DNA of 64,000 nucleotides from Carallia brachiata. Taxonomy: Eukaryota > Streptophyta > Magnoliopsida > Malpighiales > Rhizophoraceae. Below the pieces are notes generated by a model. It was not told the DNA's origin, did not search any database, and was given only the letters and a program-made list of their open reading frames with translations. Of the stretch, positions 22,016 through 33,221 are shown one piece after another. The stretch lies in NCBI GenBank assembly GCA_021464245.1, contig JADCRB010000057.1, forward strand, positions 920,948-984,947, read 5' to 3'. How positions within the stretch are numbered: position 1 is the first letter of the stretch; each line of letters starts with the position of its first letter. A program made the position numbers and the translations under genes.

Positions 22016-25000
22016 ATGGGTATGCGATACTATTTTTTCCCTTTTTCTACTTGAATATATGCATGCATTTGTAAATGTTATTCTTGTTTCTAATTAGCTA
22101 ATAACATTTTTTTTCCTGTTCATTAGAGGGTCAACGCCAGATCACTTCTACTAACAGCACCTCTTAGTACGCAAAGCAGCACATCTGCTATATTCCCAAC
22201 TTCCAATTTCCTACTCATTACTGTCCATTTTTTAAGATCGATTTTTCTCACCTGCAGTTTGCTAGAAATATCATTAATTTCTGTAGCTCCCTTGTTCGCT
22301 GGAGAGCCTTTTCTGGAGACACAACCATGATCTACTTCCACTCCCATGGCATAAGAGTTCCTTGTCATATCATTCCACAGCCCAATGGTCACAAAACCCT
22401 GTTCAGATGCATCAAGATTGTCTGTAGAACCAGTGAACATCTCATTTAGTTTAACCAAGTCCAATTTAACCTTGTCGGGCTCTATATTTCAAGCCCAAGG
22501 ATAAGTGACTGAAGCCCACCGGTCCACCCACTTTCCAATCCCATGATTCAGTATCAATGTCCAAAAATTAATAATCTCACTTTATTGCTTATAAGACATT
22601 TTAGTAGTTAAAATTTAGATTTTTATTTTAGAAATTTTAAATTTAAATTTAAAAAAAAGGAGGAGTGAGATTTATTTTTTTTTAAGTTTATTGAAGTTGG
22701 TAATCCAGCAGTAAGGAAAAGGGAAAAGTAAGCACAAAATCTGGGATTTAAATCAAAAACTTGAGTGTTGAAGGCATATTTTTTCAACTAACAGAGTTAA
22801 AATTAGTGCTTAGGAATGAGATTTATGAGAAGAAAAAGTTATTTCGATTATATAATTTATTACTTAATGGATCTTTTGGCACATAGTTCTAGGCAGTTAG
22901 TTAGCTAATAACATTTTGAAATAAGTTTAGTAGCTTTAATTAGATAATTTCAAATTAATAAGAAAATGATATAAGTTATTAGATGATTGAATTAATAAAA
23001 AAAAAATATATATTATTAAACATCATTTAATGAGATTGTACTGTTATTTGTTACTGTTTATTTGAATTCACGTGATATTACTTTTAACATATATTTTTTT
23101 TTTGGGCGCATAGAATCTATGCATGTAGAATTTGCAGACCCCGTCATGTACTACTTACCATTGTACAAGGATGTAATAAAGGCAGACTGGAAGAGCACGA
23201 AGAGGGCCTTTGACAATGACCCAACTGCAAAAACTGCCCGCATAACTAAGCAGAACGAAACTCCACTTCACATTGCGGTTAAGACAGGTGCGTCCATAGA
23301 ATACGTCAGGAATTTGGTGTACATGATGTCCGAGTCTGAACTTGAAATCTTGGACGGGAACAGTGACACGGTTCTCCATTGCGCGGTTGGCGTGGGTTAC
23401 ACGGACGCAGCCAAGATTTTGATTGACAGGAACCCTAGATTGACACAGATCCGAGGGTACTTAGGTAGGACCCCAGTTCACCTGGCCGCTGACGCTGGCC
23501 ACGAGAACACTCTTTGGTTTCTCTTGTCGGCTACGCGCCTTCATAATCCAACTCCTCTCACCGGCGAGAGCGGTGCCAAACTTCTCAAAGCCATCATTAC
23601 TGCAGAGTTTTATGGTTGGTGCAATCCTCTTCCTCATTCTCCTCAAACTCCCTCTCTTCTTTTTTTTTTTTTTTTGATAAACCAGTATAGATTGATTTTA
23701 TTAGAAAATGAGTATAAAGATAAACAGTACAAAATTCTTATTTTTCGATTTAAAAATAGGAAAGCCCCCAAAAGCCCGCAAAACTCCCTCATTCTCCTCA
23801 AACTCCCTCTTTTTATTGCTTCTTTTCAAATATTGACTTAAAAAGTCATCAACTTGAATCGCAAAGATTTGATGCTGTCATGGAGGCCAAATTATTATTT
23901 TTTTTCTTTAAAAAAAAAAGGAACTGAACAGAACATATATAATTATTGCAATTGCATATTCTCATGCCATTGTGGAAGCAAGTGCTAGAACGAAATTAAA
24001 TTATTGCATTGCATAAATGTATGTTACGTGCAATTGGATTCTCTTGCTTTAAATAAAAATTTACAGCTGTATAATCAATATATTTGGTCAATAATCGATC
24101 AATATTCTTTTATTTATTGAGAAAAATACACAAGGATAGGCTTATAAGGTGTAGGCCATCGAGTCCAATCCCTCTCAGCAAGACAAGGTACGAGATCTGC
24201 ATTCAAACCCAAAGAAAGATAAAGAGGTCCCAAACTTGCTCTATGAGTCCAAGAACTCACCATAAATCAACATACACCAATAAAATTAGACAAAGTGAGT
24301 GACTTTAATAGTTTGTTTGGATTGTAAGAAATTAATGAGAAAAAGTTGTAAGAAAAGAAAGTTATGAGAAAGAAAGTTGTAAAAATTTATTGTTTAGATA
24401 AATTAGAAATAAGTGAGAAAGAAAATGATGATGAAGATTAATGTTTTATTTATATAGTATGCAAAAATAGAGGAGAAAAAGATTTATTGGTGAAATTACA
24501 AATGTGTCCTTACACATAATATAATAGTGAGTTTAATAAGATAAAGTTATGGGCAGTTTCATCATTTGACTTCTAGTGGGTTTTTTTTAAAGGTTTTTTT
24601 CACACGTTGCTGTTCGAGCCCATTCATTTTCTTATTAGATTCAAATTGGATTCTTTGCTCACGTAAAACCAAACAATGTAAACTTTCTTGGGATATGTGT
24701 TTCTTTCTTATTAAAATCTCATAGCCATCCTAAACATACTATAAGAGTTGCAAACCTTTTGAGTTGATTTCATCCTTTCCCTTTGTTTTTTTTTTTCCAA
24801 AATATACACTATCTAATTGATGCCAAATAATGCTTATTTTTCATGCTAATTGTAGTAATTACATTTAGAATTAATTCATGCAGTAATTAATTCTTTTTCA
24901 TTTGGTTCGTTGATTATGCAATTTGTAAAAGTGTTAACTAATCGTTTCCATTAGCTCATTCTAATGGTTTTTTTCTTTTTTTTTTTTTTGGGTTGGGGGG

Positions 25001-27484
25001 GGGGGGAGGGGGTCTACTAGAGAGTCAATGCTCATAAAGGCTCATAAGGGGAGATGGGGATGGGCACGTAAAGAAGTTGAACCTGACTCGCTCCCTGGCA
25101 CATAAGCTGCCCACCATCTACTCTTAGGCAGACGGTCTCATTCTAATATTAATTCTAAGCATGGCCTGCAATCTGATTACAAGTTTTCTCTTGCAACAAG
25201 AGTCTATACTCACTATTCGATAGCTATCATTCCTTTTTTTTTAATTTTTTTTTCCCTCATTGGCACATGTAAGGACACGAAACTACTGCATTATGTAAAA
25301 TGTTTTTCAAGTGATCCAATGAAAAAGAACTATTATCGGGAAATTTACGAAATCATTATGTCCTTTCCATTCCCATATAATTAAAATTTAGTTAATTAGA
25401 GCCTAATCATATCTTACATATCATTGCTTAGTCATTCACTAATATATTCTCGTCAATTCTGTCTTTTATTTTTCCCCGTAAGCAGATGTGGCTATTTGTT
25501 TGCTAAAGCGCTATCCTAACTTAGCAATTCAGCAAGACAATGAAAGATGCAGTGAAAGATGCACTGCCTTATATCCATTGGCACAAAAGCCCCACACGTT
25601 TTTAAGTGGAAGCCAACTCAGATTTTTTCAGCGATTGTTGTACGAATGTATGTTTCAAAATCTTGTCATGCTAATTATGTATCTCTTGGTCAAAAACTAA
25701 ATAACGACAATTAAAATTTACTCACACACACACACACGTATATATCTTGTGTGTGTGTACATTTTTTAAAATTTTAAAATTTTACATTTCTTATTAAATT
25801 TGTCCACGTAGACATCACATGGACTTGGACAAATGTCTTTTACAGCCCTATTTCTCGTCGACGTCCATACTCTTTTTTTTTAACCAAAAAAAAAAAAGAT
25901 ATCGTAATTATTGATTATCTTTTTTGATTTAGGTGTATTATATTTCATATTAAATTTCACATTTCTCATTAAATCAACTCATAATCAAGTTGTATTATTC
26001 CCAAACAATCAATGTTACCCATTTAAAAATACACCCTTTGCAACCATTTTTTAATCACTTTCATGCTATATATTTTCCGATTATATATGCAATCATCTCG
26101 TTAATCCATCTTTGTTGTCGTAGGGGTTTCGGTAGAGAAAGTTAGTGTTTGTCGCGAAGAGGACTTGGAGAACCCCAAATGTGACCGGCAAAAGCCTTGG
26201 AAATTTGGATTTCTACAACATATATATGACACAAATCTGAAGCACCAGCAAGCTGTTGAACTTGCTAAAATGGTGTGCGCAGAGATTATAAAATTAAGAA
26301 CTTTAAAGGACGAGAGCTTATTATCAATTCCAATCTTAACAGCTGCCAAGGAGGGGATCCATGAGTTGGTGATAGAGATCACCAAGGCCTTTCCTGAAGC
26401 GATCTGGTATCAAGACGCGGATCTGCGATCTGTTTTTCACTTGGCAGTCCTGCACCGCAAAGAGAAAGTGTACAATATTACGCGTCAAATGAGTTTGCAG
26501 AAGCATTACGCCATGGCGTACCTCGACAAATTTGGAAATAACATCTTACATCAAGCTGCAACCATGTTGGAACCATCCAATAGGATTTCGGGCGCCGCAC
26601 TGCAAATGCAACACGAATTGCAATGGTTCAAGGTTACGTCCATCCATCTCATTCCCTCACATTTAATAAGTTTCCATCGCGTGTCAGTCGACATGACAAT
26701 TAATAGATGGACGGATTGGCCTAAATCTTTTCTATCTTTGTCTTTTACTCATGCTCTACAATATTAGTATCAAGTTACTGTTGTCATCTTTCAGAGTGAT
26801 TTAGCTACGGAGTTGATTTTTTTCTCACGAACTCCATATTGTCTTTTTCCATTTATAAAATTTACTCTGCAGGAAGTAGAAACGAGGGTCAAACCATTTT
26901 TCAAAGAAATGAAAAACAATGATGGAAAAACTCCAAGAGAGGTTTTTACCGAACAACACCGGGAGTTAGTCAAACAAGGCGAGAAGTGGATGAAGAACAC
27001 AGCTTCTTCCTACACGGTTGTAGCTGCGCTTATTACAACAGTTGCGTTTGCTGCAGCTTTTACCATACCTGGTGGTAACACAAGTGATGGACTTCCAATT
27101 TTCCTGTATGACTCATCTTTTATGATATTTGCTATATCAAATGCATTGGCACTCTTTGCTTCTGCTATTTCTGTCCTGATATTTTTGGGGATACTCACGT
27201 CGCGCTATTCGGAAGAAGATTTCCTGATGGAATTGCCAATGAGGCTGTGTATTGGCCTTGTCACTCTTTTCCTTTCAATAGCGTTCATGCTGGCAGCATT
27301 CAGCTCGTCTTTTCATATTGTTCTTGTTCATCGCTTAAATTGGGTGGCAGCTCCAATTATCCTGCTAGCCTGTATACCGTTGACACTATATGCATTTTTG
27401 CAGTTCCCACTCCTTGTTGAAATAGTTTCCTCAACATTTGGGGCCAGCATTTTCCGTCAGCAAAGCAAAGAAATTGTGTGCTAA
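22016..27484 (+). CDS. Ankyrin-repeat/PGG-domain membrane protein, copy A (intact)
   Basis: Five exons join in phase to a 595-residue protein: 22016-22019 (ATGG), 23114-23614, 25486-25647, 26124-26632 and 26873-27484; all junctions are GT-AG. Ankyrin repeats lie at about residues 49-75, 83-108, 118-142 (TPLHIAVKTG, TVLHCAVGVGY, TPVHLAADAGH) and about 290-390 (SVFHLAVL, NNILHQAA). The C-terminal exon holds the PGG domain: KTPREVFTEQH, WMKNTASSYTVVAALITT, and PGG at 458-460 followed by NTSDG, with four hydrophobic segments at ~436-455, 474-500, 515-537 and 546-572. Relatives are Arabidopsis ITN1 and ACD6, membrane proteins in stress and defence signalling; this copy's role is not shown. Exon 3 has a 12-bp tandem duplication (ERCSERC) absent from C and D. 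The N-terminal residues ESMHVEFAD differ from C and D and come from DNA inserted in intron 1. The four-base first exon is inferred from the paralogs. Confidence 0.85.
22120..23113. other. Foreign DNA replacing most of intron 1 of copy A
   Basis: Intron 1 is ~118-131 bp in copies C and D but 1094 bp here. The first ~100 bp match the paralogs up to ATAACATTTTTTTTCCTG. After that the sequence is unrelated, up to and including the splice acceptor (CGCATAG at 23107-23113) and the first codons of exon 2. No terminal repeats or target duplications were recognised. Confidence 0.65.
22123..22490 (-). pseudogene. Unidentified gene fragment antisense in intron 1 of copy A
   Basis: A minus-strand open frame of about 113 codons has ordinary, non-repetitive amino-acid composition (KLNEMFTGSTDNLDASEQ; GFVTIGLWNDMTRNSYAMG; EVDHGCVSRKGSPANKG). 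It contains CTGCAG/GTGAG, a good splice-donor context, after SSKLQ, so the real exon may end there at ~22252. I do not recognise the family. It may be a gene fragment carried in by whatever DNA was inserted here. Confidence 0.4.
24100..24300 (+). repeat. Repeat shared by intron 2 of copies A, C and D
   Basis: TTTATTGAGAAAAATACAC, CAGCAAGACAAGG and CCAATAAAAT-like blocks recur in the same intron at ~40357-40560 and ~58470-58830. The copies include ATAAATCAACATACACCAAT. Presence at the same intron position means it entered before the genes duplicated. It resembles a fossil retroelement end but has no coding signal. Confidence 0.6.
24309..24741 (+). mobile_element. MITE in intron 2 of copy A, TSD TAA
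   Basis: The left end TAGTTTGTTTGGATTG and the right end ATCCTAAACATACTA form a degenerate inverted repeat. TAA flanks both sides (24306-24308 and 24742-24744). The intron sequence of copies C and D continues across the empty site (…GAGAGTTGCAAACC). A 3-bp TAA duplication fits PIF/Harbinger-type MITEs. Confidence 0.55.
24966..25136 (-). mobile_element. SINE in intron 2 of copy A, 11-bp TSD
   Basis: A 171-bp insert is bounded on both sides by CTCATTCTAAT (24955-24965 and 25137-25147). On the minus strand it starts ACCGTCTGCCTAAGAGTAGA, contains CAGGTTCAACTTC, which resembles a tRNA-type B box, and ends in a C-run followed by poly(A) (read on the plus strand as T-run then G-run at ~24970-25010). 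These are the marks of a tRNA-derived SINE. Confidence 0.7.
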
Positions 27485-27864
27485 GCTGAGCTCACGAAGA
27501 AATGTTTCTATATCAAATTATCAATAATGTTTGATATAAATTATTGTATGTTTAATGTAGTGTGCCTGCCTCGTCCCTGTAACATCAATGTTTGATGTTG
27601 TTAATTGGATGCTTTAGTACTGGTTGTGGTTAAGACTTGTTAATCAGTTTTTATTTGTGATACCACTATTAATTATTCTCAACATTAATTATTTGGAGCA
27701 ACTCATGATATTATTTATCTAAAGGATATAATAAACTAAAAAGTCACACTGATAATATCTGTTGAACATACGCACTATACTATAACATCAACTAACACCA
27801 CAAAATAAATGAGATATTCAAGTCTTTATATGATAAACCATGTTTATTATTAATTATTTTCTAA
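27485..27864. other. 3' flank of ankyrin/PGG copy A
   Basis: The first ~130 bp (GAAATGTTTCTATATCAA; TGCCTGCCTCG; CATCAATGTTTGATGT) also follow copies B and C, so they are transcribed 3' UTR or close flank. No separate feature is seen. Confidence 0.5.
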
Positions 27865-28940
27865 TGACATAAAAGAATAGGGTTAATATGTGAAAAAAAA
27901 ATGTCTAGTCTAACAAATTTAGTATCAACTTTAAAAATAATAATTTTATCCTTTTAAAATTTTTTGAACTAAATTTGTCTATTTCAATAATGTAATAATT
28001 ATATGTGTCACTAGATATTAACGTATATGATTGTCATATCATCGAGATAAACAGAATCTATAACAAATCATTCAAATAGATAGATTCTGTTCATACGATA
28101 CTACATATGTTAGTTCTCTTTTATTTGTATTGGCCACAAATTTTTTTTGCTTTTGTTTTTTTCTGATATTAATTCTCTTTTTGTTTCTATAGTGCACATG
28201 GTATCAATCGTATGCATTTCATTAAATTCACAGCTCTATAACGATCACCTACATACCTGCAATATACCTTATTTTTTGTTCACAAAAAACGTAGAGATTA
28301 TAGAGAATCTGTGGAAAATAAATCTCAGTACTTAAAACGGCAGGGATCCAACAGATTTTCAACCAACAAAACAGGGAAAAAAAAAAAAATCTACTCTCAA
28401 TCCACTATATTTCGAAATTGAAATGCTATCCAACCTCACTTCAAGGTTTCTACAAGTAATCACAACGGACTAGATGTAGATCCATAAGGAAGGAAAACAT
28501 CACAGGAAAAATAAATGGACAAACTAGGAATGAAAGAAAACCAAAAACTCAAGGGAAAAAAATTATTAGAAAAAAAAAGCAGAGGTCCTACTGAAAAATT
28601 ATAAAAGCTACTAAAACAGAACAGACAGCCTAAAACCCGAACTCCTTGGTAGTGCAGATAAATGGGGCTAACCCCCTATAAGAAGACTTCCATTGGAAAC
28701 AACATTGAATTCTAAAAAGCCTCTCCTGCCTTGCCAATGTCTGGTCAATCTCAAGACTATTTTTCCATCAAAAATAGGACTGTTGGGGCCTCAAAGCAGA
28801 AACTAGCAAGCAAGCACTGCAACATGGACCGCGGCAAAAGGATGGATTGCCAGAACTTAGTCCTGTATTCTATGCTCATGCAAAGATTTGTGATTAAACT
28901 TGTACATTTTAGAGACCTTGACCGCGGTTCATAGTCAAAG

Positions 28941-30453
28941 CTAACAACCATTTGCAATCCCATTTGCAATAATCTTGCTCTCTGATGCAGCAACTGAATT
29001 AGTTAGTGCTTTTGAAGCATCGCCAGTTTTTGTAGCCAACCCATTCTCTGGAAACTTAATGTCTCCATTAGACTGGATTATTGAAGCACGTTGCTTGCTC
29101 GCATCAGACATAGTATCTAGTGTCTTATGTGCTCCCAGTACGTTATTCTCGTTACCAGGCTTTCCTTCCATTAGCTGCATTGTAAGGTCAGAAATAGAAA
29201 AACATTGCCATTAACATTTACATGATAAACAGATTCCAAAAAAGAAAAGTTCAATGCGAAATAATAATCCAAATGGAGATGGTAGCATAAGACCAAGTTT
29301 CGGACAAGATACGCAGCAGTTACACTAGAAGATATTTTCTAATGAAGCCTTGCCTGCTTCTGGAACTGCTGTTGCTTGGTCATTTTTTCCCTGATTATCT
29401 TCTCTCGTTTCTCATAAAACCCAAAATCGTCCAAAGTGCATGTTTTGCTTGAGTGATCCTTAAATATTTTGATCATTTTAAGCCCCTGCTCTAACTTCAC
29501 CTGCAAAATCCCATGACATCAACATCATTAACACGAGCTGGCACACTATTACTTTTCTTTAACATTTTCGTACCAGCAGGGAAGGTATATAGGTGGAGAG
29601 CTTGAAGAAAGTGGATATTTAACAAGAAGAGACCTCTGGAGGAATAGTTACTCTTGTGTGTCCCTGCTGTTAGTGACAGGTTTGTTCTCATTGTTCTCGA
29701 GGGTGATGTGCTTCAACAAGTTGTTGGAGATATCCTTTACAATGTGCCACTTGACAGAGAAACAGCCAGTCCACTTGTCCTGTTGACAATGTTCCACATT
29801 CTTGTCAAAATCAACTGGTTCCACCATCTCCAAAAGGCCAACAAATTGCCCACTGGTATTGACCTAGATTAAAAAATCCTTAGAAACCAACGGTAAGGAC
29901 CAATAATGATATGATTCAAACAAATGAATGTATCGAATTAATTTCATCTCTACATGCTCACCGAGAAAAAAAGAAATATAGGGCAGCCACCAGAATTCTG
30001 CTGGGCCTCTCGGTATGCTGCATCAAGCTTTTTGTTGCCATTTGGTGTGCTGGCCCAAACATTATGCTTGATGCTTTTATGGACATCATCCTCACTATAC
30101 GATTTGATGATGAAAAACTTGGCATCAGTGTACTCCTCAGGGAAATCTGCTTTGTTGTACAGTTCCCTGTCCGGAATCACAGTCACCTCGTCCTCCTCGC
30201 CAGCAGTTTCACCTGCTGGTGGATTCTGCCCCTTGACCACTGGTGCAAAACCTTTTTGGTTCTTAAAAACCTTGGCCGTAGGTCCTCTGTTCAGCTCATT
30301 CAGGCCATCAACATTTTCATTGCGGAGACCAAAATAACCATAGCCCCGACCCCTGAGTTTATACTTACTGTCAACAGCCAACCAATTATGGTAAACAGAA
30401 GTCTGAAGAAAGATGGGGTCCATGCATAAATCAACCATTCCAATCGCACACAT
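28941..30453 (-). pseudogene. ECT-type YTH-domain (m6A reader) gene, 3' half, copy 2
   Basis: Minus-strand exons: ~30440-29962 (KYKLRGRGYGYFG; YTDAKFFIIKSYSEDDVHKS; NVWASTPNGNKKLDAAY; CPIFLFFS), 29863-29652 ([40 protein letters not shown]), 29500-29354 (VKLEQGLKMIKIFKDHSS) and 29174-28941 (ENGLATKTGDASKALT to ANGIANGC stop). This is the whole YTH domain and C-terminus of an ECT protein; the long N-terminal half is absent. Lesions: at the end of the second exon the family's GAG/GT junction has lost a G, so splicing at GTAACT reads GAG TGA; the third exon has only a GC donor (GCAAGG). The YTH cage tryptophan before QQDKW is Cys (TGT at 29788-29786). Probably a pseudogene, though its exons look recent. 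Confidence 0.8.
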
Positions 30454-32043
30454 AAATGCCGAATCTCAGCAGGAAAAATGGGATTGTAATTGTTTTTGTT
30501 CCAACATGCTTTTAGTTGGAGAGCACGCTTGTAAATGAATTCAATTTGTATTCTGTGTCTTAAAACACCAAGGGGTATTTGTTAGATAGAACTTTCTGTC
30601 CTGTGAATGTGAAATTGGCTTATGCTTATGATGATGTTAGATACTATAGCCCTATGCAAGAGATGAACATTGATTTAAGTTAATAACTTGTTTTTTTAGG
30701 ATGTTTTGGTAATTGCGGATTATAGCTTTCTTATTTGATCAATGTAAGTGTTCTGGTTAAGGTTAAACTAATAGTCAATGGTACTGATATGGGATTGACC
30801 CACTTTGTTGGGACATACCAAAATATGCAAAGCTTACAACATTCAGCCTTCATTCAACATGATATAAATTATCCAAGAGTAACATTTGCATCTCTAATAG
30901 CATAAGTAGTTCATGACTAGCAAGCACCAATGATATATATATATATACATATATATATATTTACAAGAAAATTTGAAAGGCCATGAAAAGATGACATAAT
31001 CATTAAGACTTAGAATAAAAAACCAAAGGTTTTAAAAGAGTATTTTAATAAGTTATACTACAAATACAAGATATCAATAACATCGTCTTTACTTTCTTAT
31101 AAATATCCATATACTGCACAATTGTCAAAAGTTCTATACTTTGCAAAGCAAATCCTCAAACTCTTACAAGGGATTGTCAAGAAATTCTCCTTGATGGTCC
31201 ATTCACAAAATCGTATAACCAATAAGCAGAAGTGGACCGTTGTAGAAAAAAAAAAAAGAACTAAAATTAAAGTCAAAATAATGCAAAAAATGTTGTTTAT
31301 AAATTTATGTAAGCATGAATTCATAGGCGAATGCATTTGTCAAGTTGGGAGTGTAAACTTTCTTTCATTGTCCTAAGTAAAATACTAAAATTTATATTGT
31401 CGAGTCAAAAAATTTTTGTTTTGTCCTCACTAAAATTTTTATTTTGTCCCAATTGAATTTTAATTTTCACTTAGGTCCTCGTTTGTGAGCTTAAACAAAA
31501 TTAATAAGCTACAAACAAATTAATTGAGTGCATTAACATAATTTAAACTTTACCCTAATTGTATATTTGAAATTAATTATCTTGCGATAGTGTAAATTTA
31601 TTTTCTTTTTATATTTATATATGTATATTTGAAACTGAAAAAAATAAGTAATTAGATGATCTACCCAAAAAAATCTCTCTAGAATAATATAAGTATATTT
31701 TGAGTCTTATGTGAATAAAAAGAACATATAAAACTCATTAACATAACATTATTCGTATTGAATTGAATTCTAATTAAATAGTCCGATCATGTAACAACAC
31801 TCGATTTCAGCTCATCTACCAAAAATTTTTTAATCCATCATCGCAAGGATAACCAACTCTAACGTACAAAGTTTAAAAAGGTAAACAGTACTAAGACGCA
31901 GGCTTGTAAGTTGTAACACTGCGGAGTCCAGTAATACGACACCGTTCTTGCTTCCTTCCTCCAAAAGATTCGCTGCGACCGCCTTTTCTTTTTCCCTTTT
32001 TAATCTGACTTTGTTTATTGAGAAAAGCTATATGGGTTGCTAT
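30454..32043. other. Flank between ECT copy 2 and the ELOF1-type promoter remnant
   Basis: 30480-30870 holds no recognisable exon, and the upstream ECT exons present at ~4741-4857 in the left block are missing here. 30870-31650 matches ~4865-5700 of the left block (ATCCAAGAGTAACATTTGC; CTTACAAGGGATTGTCAAG). 31912-31980 matches the ELOF1-side leader. No gene. Confidence 0.5.
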
Positions 32044-32215
32044 TGGGTGTGTCGATTTTTGTCCTAAATAGAACCGTGACTGTTATTTTTGAAACGAAAA
32101 CTGATATTTTTACAACACTTGTTATTTTTACGTTTTAAAAATATCAGTTACGGCTTAAAAAATAACAGGCGCGGTTTATCCCGGGACAAAATCCGGGACA
32201 TTTTACCCGGCCCAT
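32044..32215. mobile_element. Small foldback MITE relic (family of three)
   Basis: Arms with TTTTTGTCC..GAACCGTGACTGTTATTTTTG and the complementary CAGTTACGG..CGCGGTTTATCCCGGGAC flank an A+T-rich centre. Orthologous in position to ~6372-6543 and related to ~50775-50942. Confidence 0.5.
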
Positions 32216-32482
32216 GTAAGCTTACTCTTGTTTCTTTATGGTAATACTTAGTGAGTCACGTCGTGGGAATAGCTAGTACGGTGCGTATACACCGATATAA
32301 ATTTTTAAATTATAAAAGATATATTAAATTTTTTAAAAAATAATTATAATAAACCCTTATATGTCCTTATATAGAATGTCCAACTCTTGTCTGTCCCTTC
32401 GGGTATGTCCACCCTTCTTGCGCGTCCAATAGTCAATATCTTTTTTTAAACGATCCTGCGGCAGCGGCAAGGGCAAGACTCA

Positions 32483-33218
32483 GGGGGTGTTTGGGTTAGT
32501 TTTTGAAGGGGTGCATTTGCGTTTCATCTTCAAAAAGTAGGAAGATAAGTGTTTGGTAAACTTTTTAGTGTTACTTTTTGATTCTGCTTATTTCCTTATT
32601 TGACTTCCTAACAGCAGCTGATTGAAAAGCAGCTCCGACCTACTTTTTTCTACTTTTTAGATTACTTTTCACTTTTTAATATTAATAATAATTTATATGG
32701 ACTAAATTACCCTTAAAGAATATTTACATAATTTTACTATTATTTTTTTTACTTCACATATGAATTAGATATGTTAATTTATTTTTATTAGTATTTATAT
32801 AATTTTAATAATTTTTTTTTCAAATATTCTTAAATAATATTTTTTTACTTTAATTTTCTTTAATGTTGACATTTATAAAAAAAATCTCAAATATAATAAT
32901 TTTTATAATTTAATAAAAATTAATATTTTTTTAAAAAAGTTAAAAATTAAGTAAAATAATTCTCAATATTATTCTAAAATATAAAATATAAAATATAAAA
33001 ATAAAAATATTTAATATAATATATCTACACAAATTATATGTCTAAATTAGACATTTCATTATTCAATAGTAACAGCAAGTATAAAATTAACCAAACACTT
33101 TATTAATTTTATCAGCAATCAGCAACAGTAAGTAGAAATCAGTAATCAGCAATCAACAGCAGCAATCAACAACAGCAATCAGTAACAGCAACATTCAACA
33201 GCTAACCCAAACAGGCCC
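32483..33218 (+). mobile_element. Tourist-like MITE, 736 bp, TSD TCA
   Basis: Begins GGGGGTGTTTGGGTTAG and ends CTAACCCAAACAGGCCC, near-perfect ~17-bp terminal inverted repeats. TCA flanks both sides (32480-32482 and 33219-33221), and the left block shows the empty site as GACTCAATATCG. Family member of 3988-4732. No coding capacity. Sub-terminal CAGCAATCAACAGCAGCAATC repeats occur near the right end. Confidence 0.85.
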
Positions 33219-33221
33219 TCA

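Larger units (their letters stand above)
27865..32482. repeat. Segmental duplication, right copy (ECT/ELOF1 neighbourhood)
   Basis: Counterpart of 1-6870. Here the ECT 3' half is kept without the large insertions, followed by the intergenic stretch (31912-31980 matches 6001-6060) and the GCAGCGGCAAGGGCAAGACT leader. At that point the homology ends, because a MITE was inserted and the ELOF1 coding exons are missing. Confidence 0.85.

Noticed and set aside
23155..23646. Minus-strand frames under copy A exon 2 (and the equivalents under C and D)
   Set aside because: They are antisense shadows of the ankyrin exons with no family match.
29911..30429. Plus-strand 172-codon frame
   Set aside because: Antisense to the ECT/YTH exons, whose minus-strand reading has clear family motifs.
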